14,049 nucleotides of DNA from Solirubrobacteraceae bacterium (GCA_030043235.1 JASHYF010000433.1:1-14049); one strand, 5' to 3'; numbered from the stretch's first letter, positions 6,162-13,469 are shown. Notes: generated by a model not told the origin, from the letters alone. Numbers and translations are program-made.

Positions 6162-7001
6162 CGTGGCCACGCCGTCGAGCGTGTCGGCGAAGAATGCGAG
6201 CATGCGCCCCCACGCGTCGCGCGAGGCCTCCGGGCGATAGCTCGGCCGCGTGTCGTTGAAGAACGCGTGCCCGGTGCCGGGATAGATGCGCAGCTCGTAG
6301 CCGGCCCCCGCGTCGCGCAGCGCGGCCTCGAACGCGGGCAGGCCGGCGACGATGCGCGGGTCATCGTGGCCGTAGAAGCCACGCAGCGGGCAGCCGATCG
6401 ACGCGACCTGCTCGGCGCTGGGCGACGACCCGTAGAAGACGGCCGCGGCCGCCAGCTCCGGCTCCTCGCAGGCGAGCAGCGCCGACAGGCCACCGCCGAG
6501 GCAGAAGCCCACCGATCCGATCGCCCGCTCGCCGCACGCGGGATGCGAGCGCAGGAAGGGGACGGCAGCGCGCAGCGCGCGCACGTAGCGATCCATGTCG
6601 CGCATGCCGCCGAACAGCGTCCCCAGCGTCTCGCCGACCTGCTCGCGCTCCTCGCCCGGCAGCTTCCCCAGCTCCTGCGCGCGCCGCGCCTCGTCGCCGA
6701 GCACGGCCGCCCACTGTTCCGCCGGGATGGTGTTGAGGAACGCCTTCGTCGCCTCCACGCGCTCGGCGGCCAGCGCCGGCGGCCGGCCACCGCCGGACGA
6801 GTACAGGTCGCTCGCCAGGGCGAGGTAGCCGCTGGAGGCGATCCGCTCGGTCACGTCCTCGATGTGAGCGTCTACGCCCCACACCTCCTGGATCACCAGG
6901 ATCGCCGGCAGCGGACCGCTCGCCGGGCGCGGCCGTGCGAGGTACGCAGACACGGGTCCGCCGGGCGCGTCATAGCTCACCCACTCGCTCACAAGCTCCA
7001 T
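6132..7001 (-). CDS. Dienelactone hydrolase family protein (alpha/beta hydrolase)
   Basis: The protein has 289 residues from ATG 7001. The family includes carboxymethylenebutenolidase, which opens dienelactones in chlorocatechol breakdown, and many cytoplasmic hydrolases of unknown substrate. The Cys-Asp-His triad is present: nucleophile in GFCLGGG (about Cys167), Asp in YGHDDP (about 213-214) and His in GTGHAFFN (about His245). The early QEVWG Glu (about 39) matches the glutamate that interacts with the resting thiol in dienelactone hydrolase. Family homology begins at about the fifth residue (EWVSYDAPGG). An upstream GTG at 7046 would add 15 Ala/Arg-rich residues and run through a GC palindrome, so ATG 7001 is preferred although no clear ribosome site precedes it. 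An insert at about 75-135 makes it longer than minimal members. No catechol pathway genes are adjacent, so the substrate is unknown. Confidence 0.88.
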   Translation of the reverse strand: MELVSEWVSYDAPGGPVSAYLARPRPASGPLPAILVIQEVWGVDAHIEDVTERIASSGYLALASDLYSSGGGRPPALAAERVEATKAFLNTIPAEQWAAVLGDEARRAQELGKLPGEEREQVGETLGTLFGGMRDMDRYVRALRAAVPFLRSHPACGERAIGSVGFCLGGGLSALLACEEPELAAAAVFYGSSPSAEQVASIGCPLRGFYGHDDPRIVAGLPAFEAALRDAGAGYELRIYPGTGHAFFNDTRPSYRPEASRDAWGRMLAFFADTLDGVATVRAEQALAG

Positions 7002-7024
7002 CGCCGCCGACAGGCTACGACATC

Positions 7025-7043
7025 GCGCGCGCAGTGCGCGCGC
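7025..7043. promoter_or_regulatory. GC palindrome upstream of the hydrolase start
   Basis: GCGCGCGCA (7025-7033) and TGCGCGCGC (7035-7043) form perfect 9-bp arms around one base, ending 24 bp before ATG 7001. If transcribed, it would fold into a hairpin in the hydrolase 5' leader; as DNA it could be an operator. It is almost purely alternating G and C, so chance or Z-DNA-type composition cannot be excluded. Confidence 0.35.
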
Positions 7044-7050
7044 CACGCAT

Positions 7051-7100
7051 AGGGTTGAACTCAGGCAAACACCTGTCGGCTGGAATATCTAACACTTAAA
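7051..7100. promoter_or_regulatory. AT-richer divergent promoter region
   Basis: The gap between the divergent hydrolase and GGDEF genes holds the AT-richest patch of the neighbourhood (AATATCTAACACTTAAAG, 7084-7101) and a TTGAAC at 7055-7060. I could not pair a good -35 with a -10 at 16-18 nt spacing on either strand. The location and composition suggest promoters for both genes; the exact boxes are not assigned. Confidence 0.35.
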
Positions 7101-7130
7101 GCCCGGCGCCGTGCGGACGAAGCAGAGGCC

Positions 7131-9197
7131 ATGCGGCAATTGGCACTAGCTGGGCTCGTGGTGTCGTTGCTGCTCGGCGGCATCGCCTCCTTCGAGGCCG
7201 GCGAAAACGTCCACGCTCGACAGGCCATGCAGGACCGCGCGCTGCAGGGCGCCGTCAGCGGCGAGCTCGCGCTGATCTCAGGCGGCGAGCGCCAGACGAC
7301 CACGGCGCTGTCGCTGATGCTCGTCAATCCCGCCGTGCGCCAGCTGTTGAGCGGCCGCACGCTCGCTGCCGGCGCTCGGCGGGCCGATCTCGCCAACGCC
7401 GCGCTCAGCCTCGCGACGATCGAGCGCTCGTCGTTCGTGCCGCTGAGCGCCGCGTGTCTCGACGGCGAGCGCGGGGCGCAGCTCGTGTGCGCCCCCACCG
7501 CCCACCCAGCCGTGTTCCCGGCGACGCTCGATCGTCAGTTCGTCGCCCTCGCCAACAGCTCCCCCGTGGGCGCCGCCAGCGGCCCGTTCCTCTCGCCCGT
7601 CAGCGGACAGCCGTCGGTCGCCCTCCTCGCGCCTTTCCGCCTGCACGGGCGCGCGCTCGGCATCGTCCACCTCGACATCAGCATCGCCGCCGCGCGCGGG
7701 TCGAGCCTGATCGTCGAGGACACCCCGGACGTGAGCATCCAGCTCGGCAGCTACGACGGGGGCCGGATGTCCTTCCTCGGGCCCTCCAGCATGCTCAGCG
7801 TCAGCGGGCGCGGATCGCCGAGCACGCTGCGCGTCGGCGGCGACATGCTCGCCGGGCACGCCCTGCCGGCGAGCAGCGGCGGGCATCGTGCGCTCGTTGC
7901 CGCGCTGCCGCTGACGATCGGCGGCACGCACATGCACATCGCCGTCGCCGCCACCTACAGCCAGCCAAACCCCAACCTGCTCAACGCATGGGGCCCCGGG
8001 CTGCTGACCGTATTGGCGGTCGCACTCGTGATGCTGCTCAGCTCGATCGCCGGACTCGCGGTCTCCAGCCGCAGGGTCGCACGCGAGCTGTCCACCGATC
8101 CCCTCACCGGCCTGCGCAACCGCCGCGCGCTGCTCGAGGAGCTGCCGCGCGTGTGCCAGCGCGCGAGCGAGCAGCAGCCCGCGTACCTGTGGTTCTTCGA
8201 CCTCAACGGCTTCAAGAGCTACAACGACTCCTTCGGCCACGTCGCCGGCGACACGCTGCTCTCGCGCCTCGGCGCCCGCCTGCACGAGACGGTCGCGCCC
8301 TACGGGTGCGTGTACCGGCTCGGCGGCGATGAGTTCTGCGCGCTCGTCACCGGCGGCGTCGAGGACCCGCACGCGCTGTTCCTAGCCGCCCGCGAGGCGC
8401 TGTGCGAAGGAGGCGGCGCGTTCACCGTCAGCGCCGCCGCCGGCGCAGTTGAGATCCCCCGCGAAGCCGGCGAGCCCACCCAGGCGCTGCGGCTGGCCGA
8501 CCAGCACATGTACCGCGAGAAGGCCACCAGCCGCGGCGGCGCCGCCGAGCTGATCACCGCTGTGCTGCACATGGCGCTGGCCCAGCGCCACCCCGACCTC
8601 GGCGAGCACTGCGACGACGTCGCCGGCGACGTGGAGCTGCTCGCGCGCACGATCGGCCTCGACGAGGACACCGTCGGCCTGATCATCAAGGCGGGCGACC
8701 TGCACGACGTGGGCAAGCTCGGCATACCCGATGAGATCATCACCAAGCCCGGGGCACTCAGCGAGGAGGAGTGGGAGTTCATGCGCCAGCACACGGTCAT
8801 GGGCGAGAAGATCATCGCCGCCGCCGGGCCGTCGCTCGACCGCATCGGCCCGCTCGTGCGCGCGAGCCACGAGCGCTGGGACGGCAACGGCTACCCCGAC
8901 GGGTTGGCCGGCGAGGAGATCCCGCTGGGCGCGCGCATCATCACGATCTGCGACTCCTTCCGCGCGATGCTCGACGAGCGCGTGTACAAGCCGGCGATGT
9001 CGCTCGAGGACGCGTTGCGCGAGCTGCGGCGCTGCGCCGGCACCCAGTTCGACCCCCGGCTCGTCGAGGTGTTCTGCCGGCTGGTCAGCGAGCGGAGCCG
9101 GCCACAGCGGGCGGACGACGCGCGGCCCACGGCCGTGCCTCTTCGAGCTGCGCCGCAAGGCCGAGCAGAGCGCCGTCCTGCCATGGCCCGGCCGTGA
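7131..9197 (+). CDS. Membrane-bound GGDEF / HD-GYP cyclic-di-GMP enzyme
   Basis: The protein has 688 residues. TM1 is at 4-20 and TM2 at about 289-311. Between them is a sensor region of about 265 residues outside the membrane, which I cannot assign to a named fold. A GGDEF domain spans about 318-475, with DPLTGLRN (323-330), metal-site FFDLNG (D357) and intact GGDEF (398-402). The diguanylate cyclase active site looks complete; the RxxD inhibitory site expected five residues upstream is absent (APYG instead). An HD-GYP domain spans about 485-653, with H493, LHDVGK (H525-D526), H554, H580, DGNGYP (GYP 587-589) and D608 in the positions of its metal ligands. It could therefore both make and hydrolyse c-di-GMP. 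AGAGG lies 2 nt before ATG 7131, and no other in-frame ATG or GTG start lies upstream before a TGA at 7056. The last 35 or so residues overlap the convergent amidase gene and look unconserved. Confidence 0.93.
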   Translation: MRQLALAGLVVSLLLGGIASFEAGENVHARQAMQDRALQGAVSGELALISGGERQTTTALSLMLVNPAVRQLLSGRTLAAGARRADLANAALSLATIERSSFVPLSAACLDGERGAQLVCAPTAHPAVFPATLDRQFVALANSSPVGAASGPFLSPVSGQPSVALLAPFRLHGRALGIVHLDISIAAARGSSLIVEDTPDVSIQLGSYDGGRMSFLGPSSMLSVSGRGSPSTLRVGGDMLAGHALPASSGGHRALVAALPLTIGGTHMHIAVAATYSQPNPNLLNAWGPGLLTVLAVALVMLLSSIAGLAVSSRRVARELSTDPLTGLRNRRALLEELPRVCQRASEQQPAYLWFFDLNGFKSYNDSFGHVAGDTLLSRLGARLHETVAPYGCVYRLGGDEFCALVTGGVEDPHALFLAAREALCEGGGAFTVSAAAGAVEIPREAGEPTQALRLADQHMYREKATSRGGAAELITAVLHMALAQRHPDLGEHCDDVAGDVELLARTIGLDEDTVGLIIKAGDLHDVGKLGIPDEIITKPGALSEEEWEFMRQHTVMGEKIIAAAGPSLDRIGPLVRASHERWDGNGYPDGLAGEEIPLGARIITICDSFRAMLDERVYKPAMSLEDALRELRRCAGTQFDPRLVEVFCRLVSERSRPQRADDARPTAVPLRAAPQGRAERRPAMARP

Positions 9198-10530
9198 GCT
9201 GCACGCCCACCGGCAGTCCCTCCTCGCTCCAGTGCAGCGGCAGGCTCACCGCGGGCAGTCCTGTGACGTTGCCGAAGGCCGTGAAGGACACGCTGCGCAC
9301 GACGTCCAGCACCGGCTGGTCGGGGGCCGCGTACTGGGCCTCGAGCACCGCGCCCGCCTGCGGCGGCAGGATGCCCGAGGTGGGGGTCACCAGCACGTCG
9401 AAGTCACGGCCCCAGCGCGCGGTCTCGCGGCGGCTGAGCAGCTCGAGCGTGCGCGCCGCCAGCACGTACTCGTAGGCGCCGAGCTCGCTCGCTCGCGCCC
9501 GCTGGATGGCGATGTGCGGCCCGACCTTCGCCCAGTCCACGCCCTCGAAGTCGGCGAAGCCGCCGAGCGTGAGCGTGATGAACGAGGGGATCAGCTCTTC
9601 GGAGATCGTCGGCACCTCCACCTCCTCCACCGCGTGGCCCAGCTCCTCCAGCACGGCCGCCGCGGCGCGCGCGCCGGCCACGCACTGCTCGTCCGTGGGA
9701 ATGCCCATCGGCGCCTGCGCCATCAGCCCCACGCGCAGCGGGCCGGGCGGGGCATCGAGCTCCCGCGTGAACGCCCGCGCGGGCGCGGGCGCGTTGTACC
9801 AGCTGCACGGGTCCGGGCCGGCGGTCGCGTCGAGCACGGCCGCCGCGTCAGCCACGGTGCGCGCCTCCACGCCCTCCACGACCGCGCCGAGCCACGACTG
9901 CGCGAGGCGCGGCACACGCCCGCGGCTCGGCTTGAAGCCGACGAGGCCGCAGTAGCAGGCGGGGATGCGGATCGAGCCGCCGCCGTCGTTGGCGTGCGCG
10001 ATCGGGAACATGCCCGCGGCGACCGCCGCCGCCGCGCCCCCGCTCGAGCCGCCCGGCGAGCGCTCGGTGTCCCAGGGGTTGCGGGTGATCCCGTAGCGGT
10101 CGTTCTCCGCCACCGTGAGCACGCCGAACTCGGGGGTGTTGGTGCGCGCGCACAGCACGAAGCCCGCGCGCGCGAGCGCGTCCACCACCAGCTCGCTCTC
10201 CGCGCTCGCCGCCACCGGCGCGCCGTTCGAGCCGTAGCTCACCGGCCAGCCCGCCACCGGCGTGAGATCCTTGATGGGCATCGGCACGCCCAGGAACGGA
10301 GACGCGCCCGCGCCGCCCGCGTCCGCGCCGGCGCCCGCCAGACGCCTGTCGGCCTCCTTCGCCGCCGCGCGCGCATCCTCGTCGTTGCGCCACACGACCG
10401 CGTTCAACCGGCCGTCGAGCTCCTCGACCGCCCCCAGGCACGCGTCCAGCAGCTCGCTCGCGGACAGCTCGCGCGCGCGCAGCGCCGCCGCGAGCTCCAG
10501 CGCCGGGGATGAGGGGCTCAGCGAGGCCAT
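9085..10530 (-). CDS. Amidase signature family enzyme (6-aminohexanoate cyclic-dimer hydrolase-like)
   Basis: The protein has 481 residues, normal for the family, and would be a cytoplasmic hydrolase of C-N bonds in amides. The Ser-cisSer-Lys triad is complete. Lys87 is in PMPIKD; cis-Ser162 is in SPGGSSGG; nucleophile Ser186 is in [10 protein letters not shown], with the usual 24-residue gap between the two serines. The context [12 protein letters not shown] followed by [14 protein letters not shown] resembles the NylA-like branch rather than GatA, and no gatB or gatC is nearby, so tRNA amidotransferase is unlikely. The true substrate is unknown. The 3' end overlaps the GGDEF/HD-GYP gene by 113 nt, and the conserved C-terminal RPWAARRPP lies inside the overlap. 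ATG 10530 has no clear ribosome site but a promoter-like pair is placed so that the mRNA would be nearly leaderless. Confidence 0.92.
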   Translation of the reverse strand: MASLSPSSPALELAAALRARELSASELLDACLGAVEELDGRLNAVVWRNDEDARAAAKEADRRLAGAGADAGGAGASPFLGVPMPIKDLTPVAGWPVSYGSNGAPVAASAESELVVDALARAGFVLCARTNTPEFGVLTVAENDRYGITRNPWDTERSPGGSSGGAAAAVAAGMFPIAHANDGGGSIRIPACYCGLVGFKPSRGRVPRLAQSWLGAVVEGVEARTVADAAAVLDATAGPDPCSWYNAPAPARAFTRELDAPPGPLRVGLMAQAPMGIPTDEQCVAGARAAAAVLEELGHAVEEVEVPTISEELIPSFITLTLGGFADFEGVDWAKVGPHIAIQRARASELGAYEYVLAARTLELLSRRETARWGRDFDVLVTPTSGILPPQAGAVLEAQYAAPDQPVLDVVRSVSFTAFGNVTGLPAVSLPLHWSEEGLPVGVQLTAGPWQDGALLGLAAQLEEARPWAARRPPAVAGSAR

Positions 10531-10539
10531 CGCCCGGCG

Positions 10540-10569
10540 ACCCTACCAGCCCCGCTGGCCACGCCGCAA
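10540..10569 (-). promoter_or_regulatory. Candidate promoter of the amidase gene
   Basis: On the minus strand TTGCGG (10569-10564) is followed after 18 nt by TAGGGT (10545-10540), whose last base is 9 nt before ATG 10530. This puts the transcription start within a few bases of the ATG, which fits the missing ribosome site. The match to consensus is only partial. Confidence 0.35.
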
Positions 10570-10660
10570 GCACGCAGCCCGTGGGCGGCGCGGGCGGCTG
10601 GACATCGCCGCCTGCATGCGCTCGACCAGCGCACGCAGCCCGTGGGCGGCGCGGGCGGCT
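10570..10660. repeat. Perfect 30-bp direct repeat pair
   Basis: Positions 10570-10599 and 10631-10660 are identical over 30 bases and separated by 31 bases. The right copy overlaps the permease stop codon (10659-10661) by 2 bases; the left copy abuts the putative amidase -35. The plus strand of each copy carries GGG-GG-GGG-GG runs that could form a two-layer G-quadruplex. The pair fills most of the 128-bp gap between the two genes. Confidence 0.9.
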
Positions 10661-11588
10661 ACTCCACGCGGCTGAACTCGGCGATCGCGACCGCGAGCAT
10701 CGCCAGGCCGAGCAGCGCGATCACGCCCGCCTCGAGCAGGCCGGGCACGTGCCAGCCCCACCACGTGACCCCGGGGTCGAGCGCTGCGCGCGCGGCGGCG
10801 CTCACGTGCAGGTGCGAGAACACGAGCCGGCGCATGGGGTCGACGGCGTAGGTGAGGGGATCGAGGCGGTTGAGGATCTCCAGCCACTGCGGCAGCCCCG
10901 AGGCGGGGAACAGCGCGCCGGAGATGAAGAACATCGGCATCACGATCATCTGCATCACCCCGAAGAACGCCTGCATCTGCTTGATGCGCGCGGCGATCAT
11001 CACGCCGAACGCGGTGATCGTGAACGCGAGCAGCAGCTGCAGGCCGAAGATGGCGAGGATCAGCAGCGGGGCGTAGGGCACGTGCACGAGCCCGGCGAGC
11101 AGGATCATGATGATGCCCTGCGAGCACGCTACGGTTGCGCCGCCCAGGCACTTGCCGATCACGATCGAGCTGCGGCGCACCGGCGCGACCATCATCTCGC
11201 GCAGGAAGCCGAACTCGCGGTCCCACACGATCGACGCCGCGGAGAACATCGCGGTGAACATCACCGCGATGCACAGGATGCCCGGGTAGATGAACGTTTT
11301 CAGGTTCACGCCGTGCGTGCCCGCGCTCGACAGCCGCTGCAGGCCGGAGCCCAGCACGAACAGGAACAGCAGCGGCTGCACGAGTGTCGCGGCGATGCGT
11401 ATGCGGTCGTTCACGAAGCGGATGAGGTCGCGCTGCCACACGATGCGGATCGCGCGCAGCTCCGAGGCGAGGCTGTGCGGCGGCACGTGCACGGAGATGA
11501 CCGGCGTGGCCGCCGCGGCGCCATCGGCGCCCGCAGCCACAGAGCCCACAGCGCCCACGGCCGCCCCGCGCTCGGTCGTCGCGCTCAT
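10659..11588 (-). CDS. ABC-2 type transporter permease (DrrB-like)
   Basis: The protein has 309 residues from ATG 11588. It is the membrane subunit of an ABC exporter paired with the ATPase just upstream; in the DrrAB family such pairs export drugs or lipids. About six hydrophobic segments are visible at roughly 64-82, 98-118, 143-166, 171-200, 208-232 and 284-304. The family motifs DREFGFLREMMVAPVRR (about 123-139) and GALFPASGLPQWLEILNRLDP (about 223-243) are present. The first 30 residues are Ala/Gly-rich and probably disordered. The start was chosen because ATG 11588 overlaps the ATPase stop in ATGA, and homology begins after it; a longer upstream frame would overlap the ATPase and reads as Arg/His-rich nonsense. 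The substrate is unknown. Confidence 0.93.
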   Translation of the reverse strand: MSATTERGAAVGAVGSVAAGADGAAAATPVISVHVPPHSLASELRAIRIVWQRDLIRFVNDRIRIAATLVQPLLFLFVLGSGLQRLSSAGTHGVNLKTFIYPGILCIAVMFTAMFSAASIVWDREFGFLREMMVAPVRRSSIVIGKCLGGATVACSQGIIMILLAGLVHVPYAPLLILAIFGLQLLLAFTITAFGVMIAARIKQMQAFFGVMQMIVMPMFFISGALFPASGLPQWLEILNRLDPLTYAVDPMRRLVFSHLHVSAAARAALDPGVTWWGWHVPGLLEAGVIALLGLAMLAVAIAEFSRVE

Positions 11589-12634
11589 CGGCGCCCCCCG
11601 CCCATCATCTGCACCATCATGCGGTTGCGGTTCTTCGCCTGGTCCTCCTCGGCGTCGCGGATGGTGGTGCCGGTGTGGGACATGAACACGTCGTCGAGCG
11701 TCGGGCGCGAGACGCTCACCGAGCGGATCGGCGGGTGGGCGGGATCCCATTCATCGAACAGGCGCGGCACGAACTGCTCGCCGCCGGGCACGCCGAAGGT
11801 GACCGCGCCCTCGTGCACGCGCGCCTCCACGCCGAAGCGCTCGCGCAGCGCGGCGATCGCCGCGTCGTCGTCGTCGGTGTTGATCGTCACGCGGTCGTGG
11901 CCCACCTGCGACTTGAGCTCCTCGGGCGCGTCCAGCGCGACGATCTGCCCGTGATCCATGATCGCGATGCGATCGCACCACTCGGCCTCGTCCATGTAGT
12001 GCGTGGTCATGAAGATCGTGATCTCCTCGCGCTCGCGCAGCTCGCCGATGTAGCCCCAGATCGAGCGGCGCGTCTGCGGATCGAGGCCAATCGTGGGCTC
12101 GTCGAGGAACAGCACGCGCGGCGAGTGCATCATCCCGCGCGCGATCTCCAGGCGCCGGCGCATGCCGCCGGAGAACGTGCCGACGGTGGAGGAGCGCCGC
12201 TCCCACAGGCCCACCATCTCCAGCACCTGGCGCATGCGCGGCGCGATCACCTTCTTTTCCAATCTGTACAGCTCCGCGTGCAGGCGCAGGTTCTGCGCGG
12301 CGGTGAGGTACGCGTCGAGCGTGGGGTCCTGGAAGACGAGGCCGATGTTCCTGCGCACGTCGTCGCGTTCGCGCACGACGTCGTGGCCGGCCACGCGCGC
12401 GGCGCCCGCCGTGGGCTTGACGAGCGTGCAGAGCATGTTGATCGTGGTCGTCTTGCCCGCGCCGTTCGGCCCGAGGAAGCCGAACACCTCGCCGGTGGCG
12501 ACCTCGAAATCGATGCCGCGCACCGCCTCCACCTCCGCGTAGCGCTTGACCAGGCCGTCCACCCACACGGCCGCGCCGTCCGGCGACCGGGCGGTGGAGA
12601 CGATGCCGGCGTCTGTGGCTGCGCTGTCGCTCAC
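11585..12634 (-). CDS. ABC transporter ATP-binding protein (DrrA-like, daunorubicin-resistance family)
   Basis: The protein has 349 residues and starts with GTG at 12634. It is a cytoplasmic ATPase that should drive the downstream permease. All nucleotide-site motifs are intact: Walker A GPNGAGKTT (55-63), Q-loop Gln102 in FQDPTLD, signature FSGGMRRRLEIARG (154-167), Walker B LFLDEP (175-180) and H-loop His212 in TTHYMDEAE. The accessory C-terminal domain ends in PTLDDVFMSHTG (about 311-322), typical of DrrA-type exporters, followed by a Met-rich tail. The GTG start overlaps the PadR stop in GTGA, and its own stop overlaps the permease start in ATGA, so the three genes are translationally coupled. 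Resistance to a toxic compound is the common role of this family; here it is only inferred. Confidence 0.95.
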   Translation of the reverse strand: MSDSAATDAGIVSTARSPDGAAVWVDGLVKRYAEVEAVRGIDFEVATGEVFGFLGPNGAGKTTTINMLCTLVKPTAGAARVAGHDVVRERDDVRRNIGLVFQDPTLDAYLTAAQNLRLHAELYRLEKKVIAPRMRQVLEMVGLWERRSSTVGTFSGGMRRRLEIARGMMHSPRVLFLDEPTIGLDPQTRRSIWGYIGELREREEITIFMTTHYMDEAEWCDRIAIMDHGQIVALDAPEELKSQVGHDRVTINTDDDDAAIAALRERFGVEARVHEGAVTFGVPGGEQFVPRLFDEWDPAHPPIRSVSVSRPTLDDVFMSHTGTTIRDAEEDQAKNRNRMMVQMMGGGRR

Positions 12635-13305
12635 TTCTCGCCGTCCACGGTACCGGCATCGCTGGCGGCGTCCGTGTCCCTGCTCTCGCCGCCGGCGCCC
12701 TCGCCGCCGGCCTCGCCGTTCGCGAGGATGCGGTAGAGGTCGCGGCGAGCCGTGTTCAGGACCTCGCGGGCCTTGACCATCTGGTCACCGCTGCCGGTCT
12801 TGAGCACCTGCACGAACGCGAAGCCGACCTCGCGCATGAGACGAGCGAGCTCGTGCGCCTCCCCCCTGCCCAGGTCCAGATGCTCCCACGGAGCCGGACG
12901 ATCGCTGCCGCGCTCCTCCACCAGCTTGCGGCCCGCGTCCGTCAGCACGAACAGCTTGCGTCCGTCCTGTTCCTCCGTGCGGATCAGTCCCTCGTCCTCG
13001 AGCTGTGCCAGCGCCGGGTACACGGACCCCGGGCTTGGACTCCAGAGGCCCCCGCTGCGCTCCTGCACCTCCTGCATGATCTGGTAGCCGTTGCGCGGCT
13101 CCTCCGCCAGCAGCAGCAGCGCTGCGGTGCGGATGTCGCCCCGGCGCGCACGCCGGCCGCGACCGCGCGACCCGCGGTGCCCCCCGAAAGCGAAGCCGCC
13201 GCCACCGAACTCGCCCCGCGGCCCGTAGGCGAAGCCGCGGCCGCCGCCGTGGCGGGTACGGCATCCCGGCTGGGGATCTGTTGAATAAAACGTATTTCCA
13301 AACAT
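12631..13305 (-). CDS. PadR family transcriptional regulator
   Basis: The protein has 224 residues from ATG 13305, with AGGA 7 nt upstream as ribosome site. Residues about 17-53 are a Gly/Arg-rich low-complexity arm. The winged helix-turn-helix spans about 54-130, with GDIRTAALLLLAEEP, NGYQIMQEV, PSPGSVYPALAQLEDEGL and the wing ending LTDAGRK, all classic PadR features. A C-terminal helical region (about 140-195) should serve as dimerisation arm, followed by an acidic/Gly-rich tail. PadR proteins usually repress an adjacent exporter and release DNA on binding a small molecule. This gene is first in a 4-nt-overlap operon with the ATPase and permease, and a perfect palindrome covers the operon's -10 box, so autorepression with ligand-induced export is the likely circuit. 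The ligand is unknown. Confidence 0.94.
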   Translation of the reverse strand: MFGNTFYSTDPQPGCRTRHGGGRGFAYGPRGEFGGGGFAFGGHRGSRGRGRRARRGDIRTAALLLLAEEPRNGYQIMQEVQERSGGLWSPSPGSVYPALAQLEDEGLIRTEEQDGRKLFVLTDAGRKLVEERGSDRPAPWEHLDLGRGEAHELARLMREVGFAFVQVLKTGSGDQMVKAREVLNTARRDLYRILANGEAGGEGAGGESRDTDAASDAGTVDGEK

Positions 13306-13340
13306 ATCTGTTTCCTATCGTGAGCTATCAAAGTAGTTAC

Positions 13341-13352
13341 ACGATATATCGT
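13341..13352. promoter_or_regulatory. Probable PadR operator palindrome
   Basis: ACGATATATCGT is a perfect 12-bp palindrome that contains the whole -10 box and the adjoining spacer. A half-site TATCGT recurs at 13316-13321 between promoter and start codon. Binding here would block RNA polymerase. Assignment to the PadR protein is inferred from position, symmetry and the habit of PadR regulators to control their own operon. Confidence 0.6.
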
Positions 13353-13369
13353 TTCTAACCCGATGTCAA
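13341..13369 (-). promoter_or_regulatory. Promoter of the padR-ABC exporter operon
   Basis: On the minus strand a full-consensus -35 TTGACA (13369-13364) is followed after exactly 17 nt by TATCGT (13346-13341), matching four of six -10 positions. The predicted start lies near 13334, giving a leader of about 30 nt before ATG 13305. The surrounding 80 bases are markedly AT-rich compared with the rest of the window. Confidence 0.7.
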
Positions 13370-13403
13370 GGCTCTTTCGCCTCTGCAAGGCTCTTCGCCT
13401 CTG
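13367..13403. repeat. Tandem direct repeat abutting the padR -35 box
   Basis: CAAGGCTCTTTCGCCTCTG (13367-13385) is followed immediately by the same sequence lacking one T (13386-13403). The first copy overlaps the last bases of the -35 region. It may be a slippage duplication or a pair of activator sites. Confidence 0.8.
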
Positions 13404-13437
13404 GGTCGTTCTCGTATTTCACTCGTTTTGGACCAGC

Positions 13438-13455
13438 GTATGACGATCGCTATAC
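13438..13455. promoter_or_regulatory. Imperfect palindrome with a CGATCG core
   Basis: GTATGACGATCGCTATAC matches its own reverse complement at 14 of 18 positions, symmetric about CGATCG. It lies in the gap between the DUF2277 gene and the padR promoter. The same core recurs four times at 13791-13843. It could be an operator; no regulator is identified. Confidence 0.3.
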
Positions 13456-13469
13456 GGCCGGCGTCGTCA

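Noticed and set aside
7002..7046. An upstream GTG start for the dienelactone hydrolase
   Set aside because: The extra 15 residues are Ala/Arg-rich, unlike the family, and the DNA there is a GC palindrome; ATG 7001 fits the family's N-terminus.
8731..10512. A 593-codon plus-strand frame opposite the amidase
   Set aside because: It has Arg/Ala/His-rich low-complexity composition without domains; the amidase on the other strand has its full catalytic triad.
10570..10660. A one-spacer CRISPR array (30-bp repeats, 31-bp spacer)
   Set aside because: The sizes fit, but there are only two repeats, they are almost all G and C, one overlaps a stop codon, and no cas gene is in the window. A dispersed repeat is more likely.
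11589..11750. An upstream start for the ABC permease
   Set aside because: The added residues overlap the ATPase coding region and read as Arg/His/Pro-rich shadow sequence; the ATGA overlap at 11585-11588 is the natural start.
10509..11954. A 481-codon plus-strand frame opposite the permease and ATPase
   Set aside because: It spans two well-supported genes on the other strand and has no domain or ribosome site; it is a GC-bias shadow.
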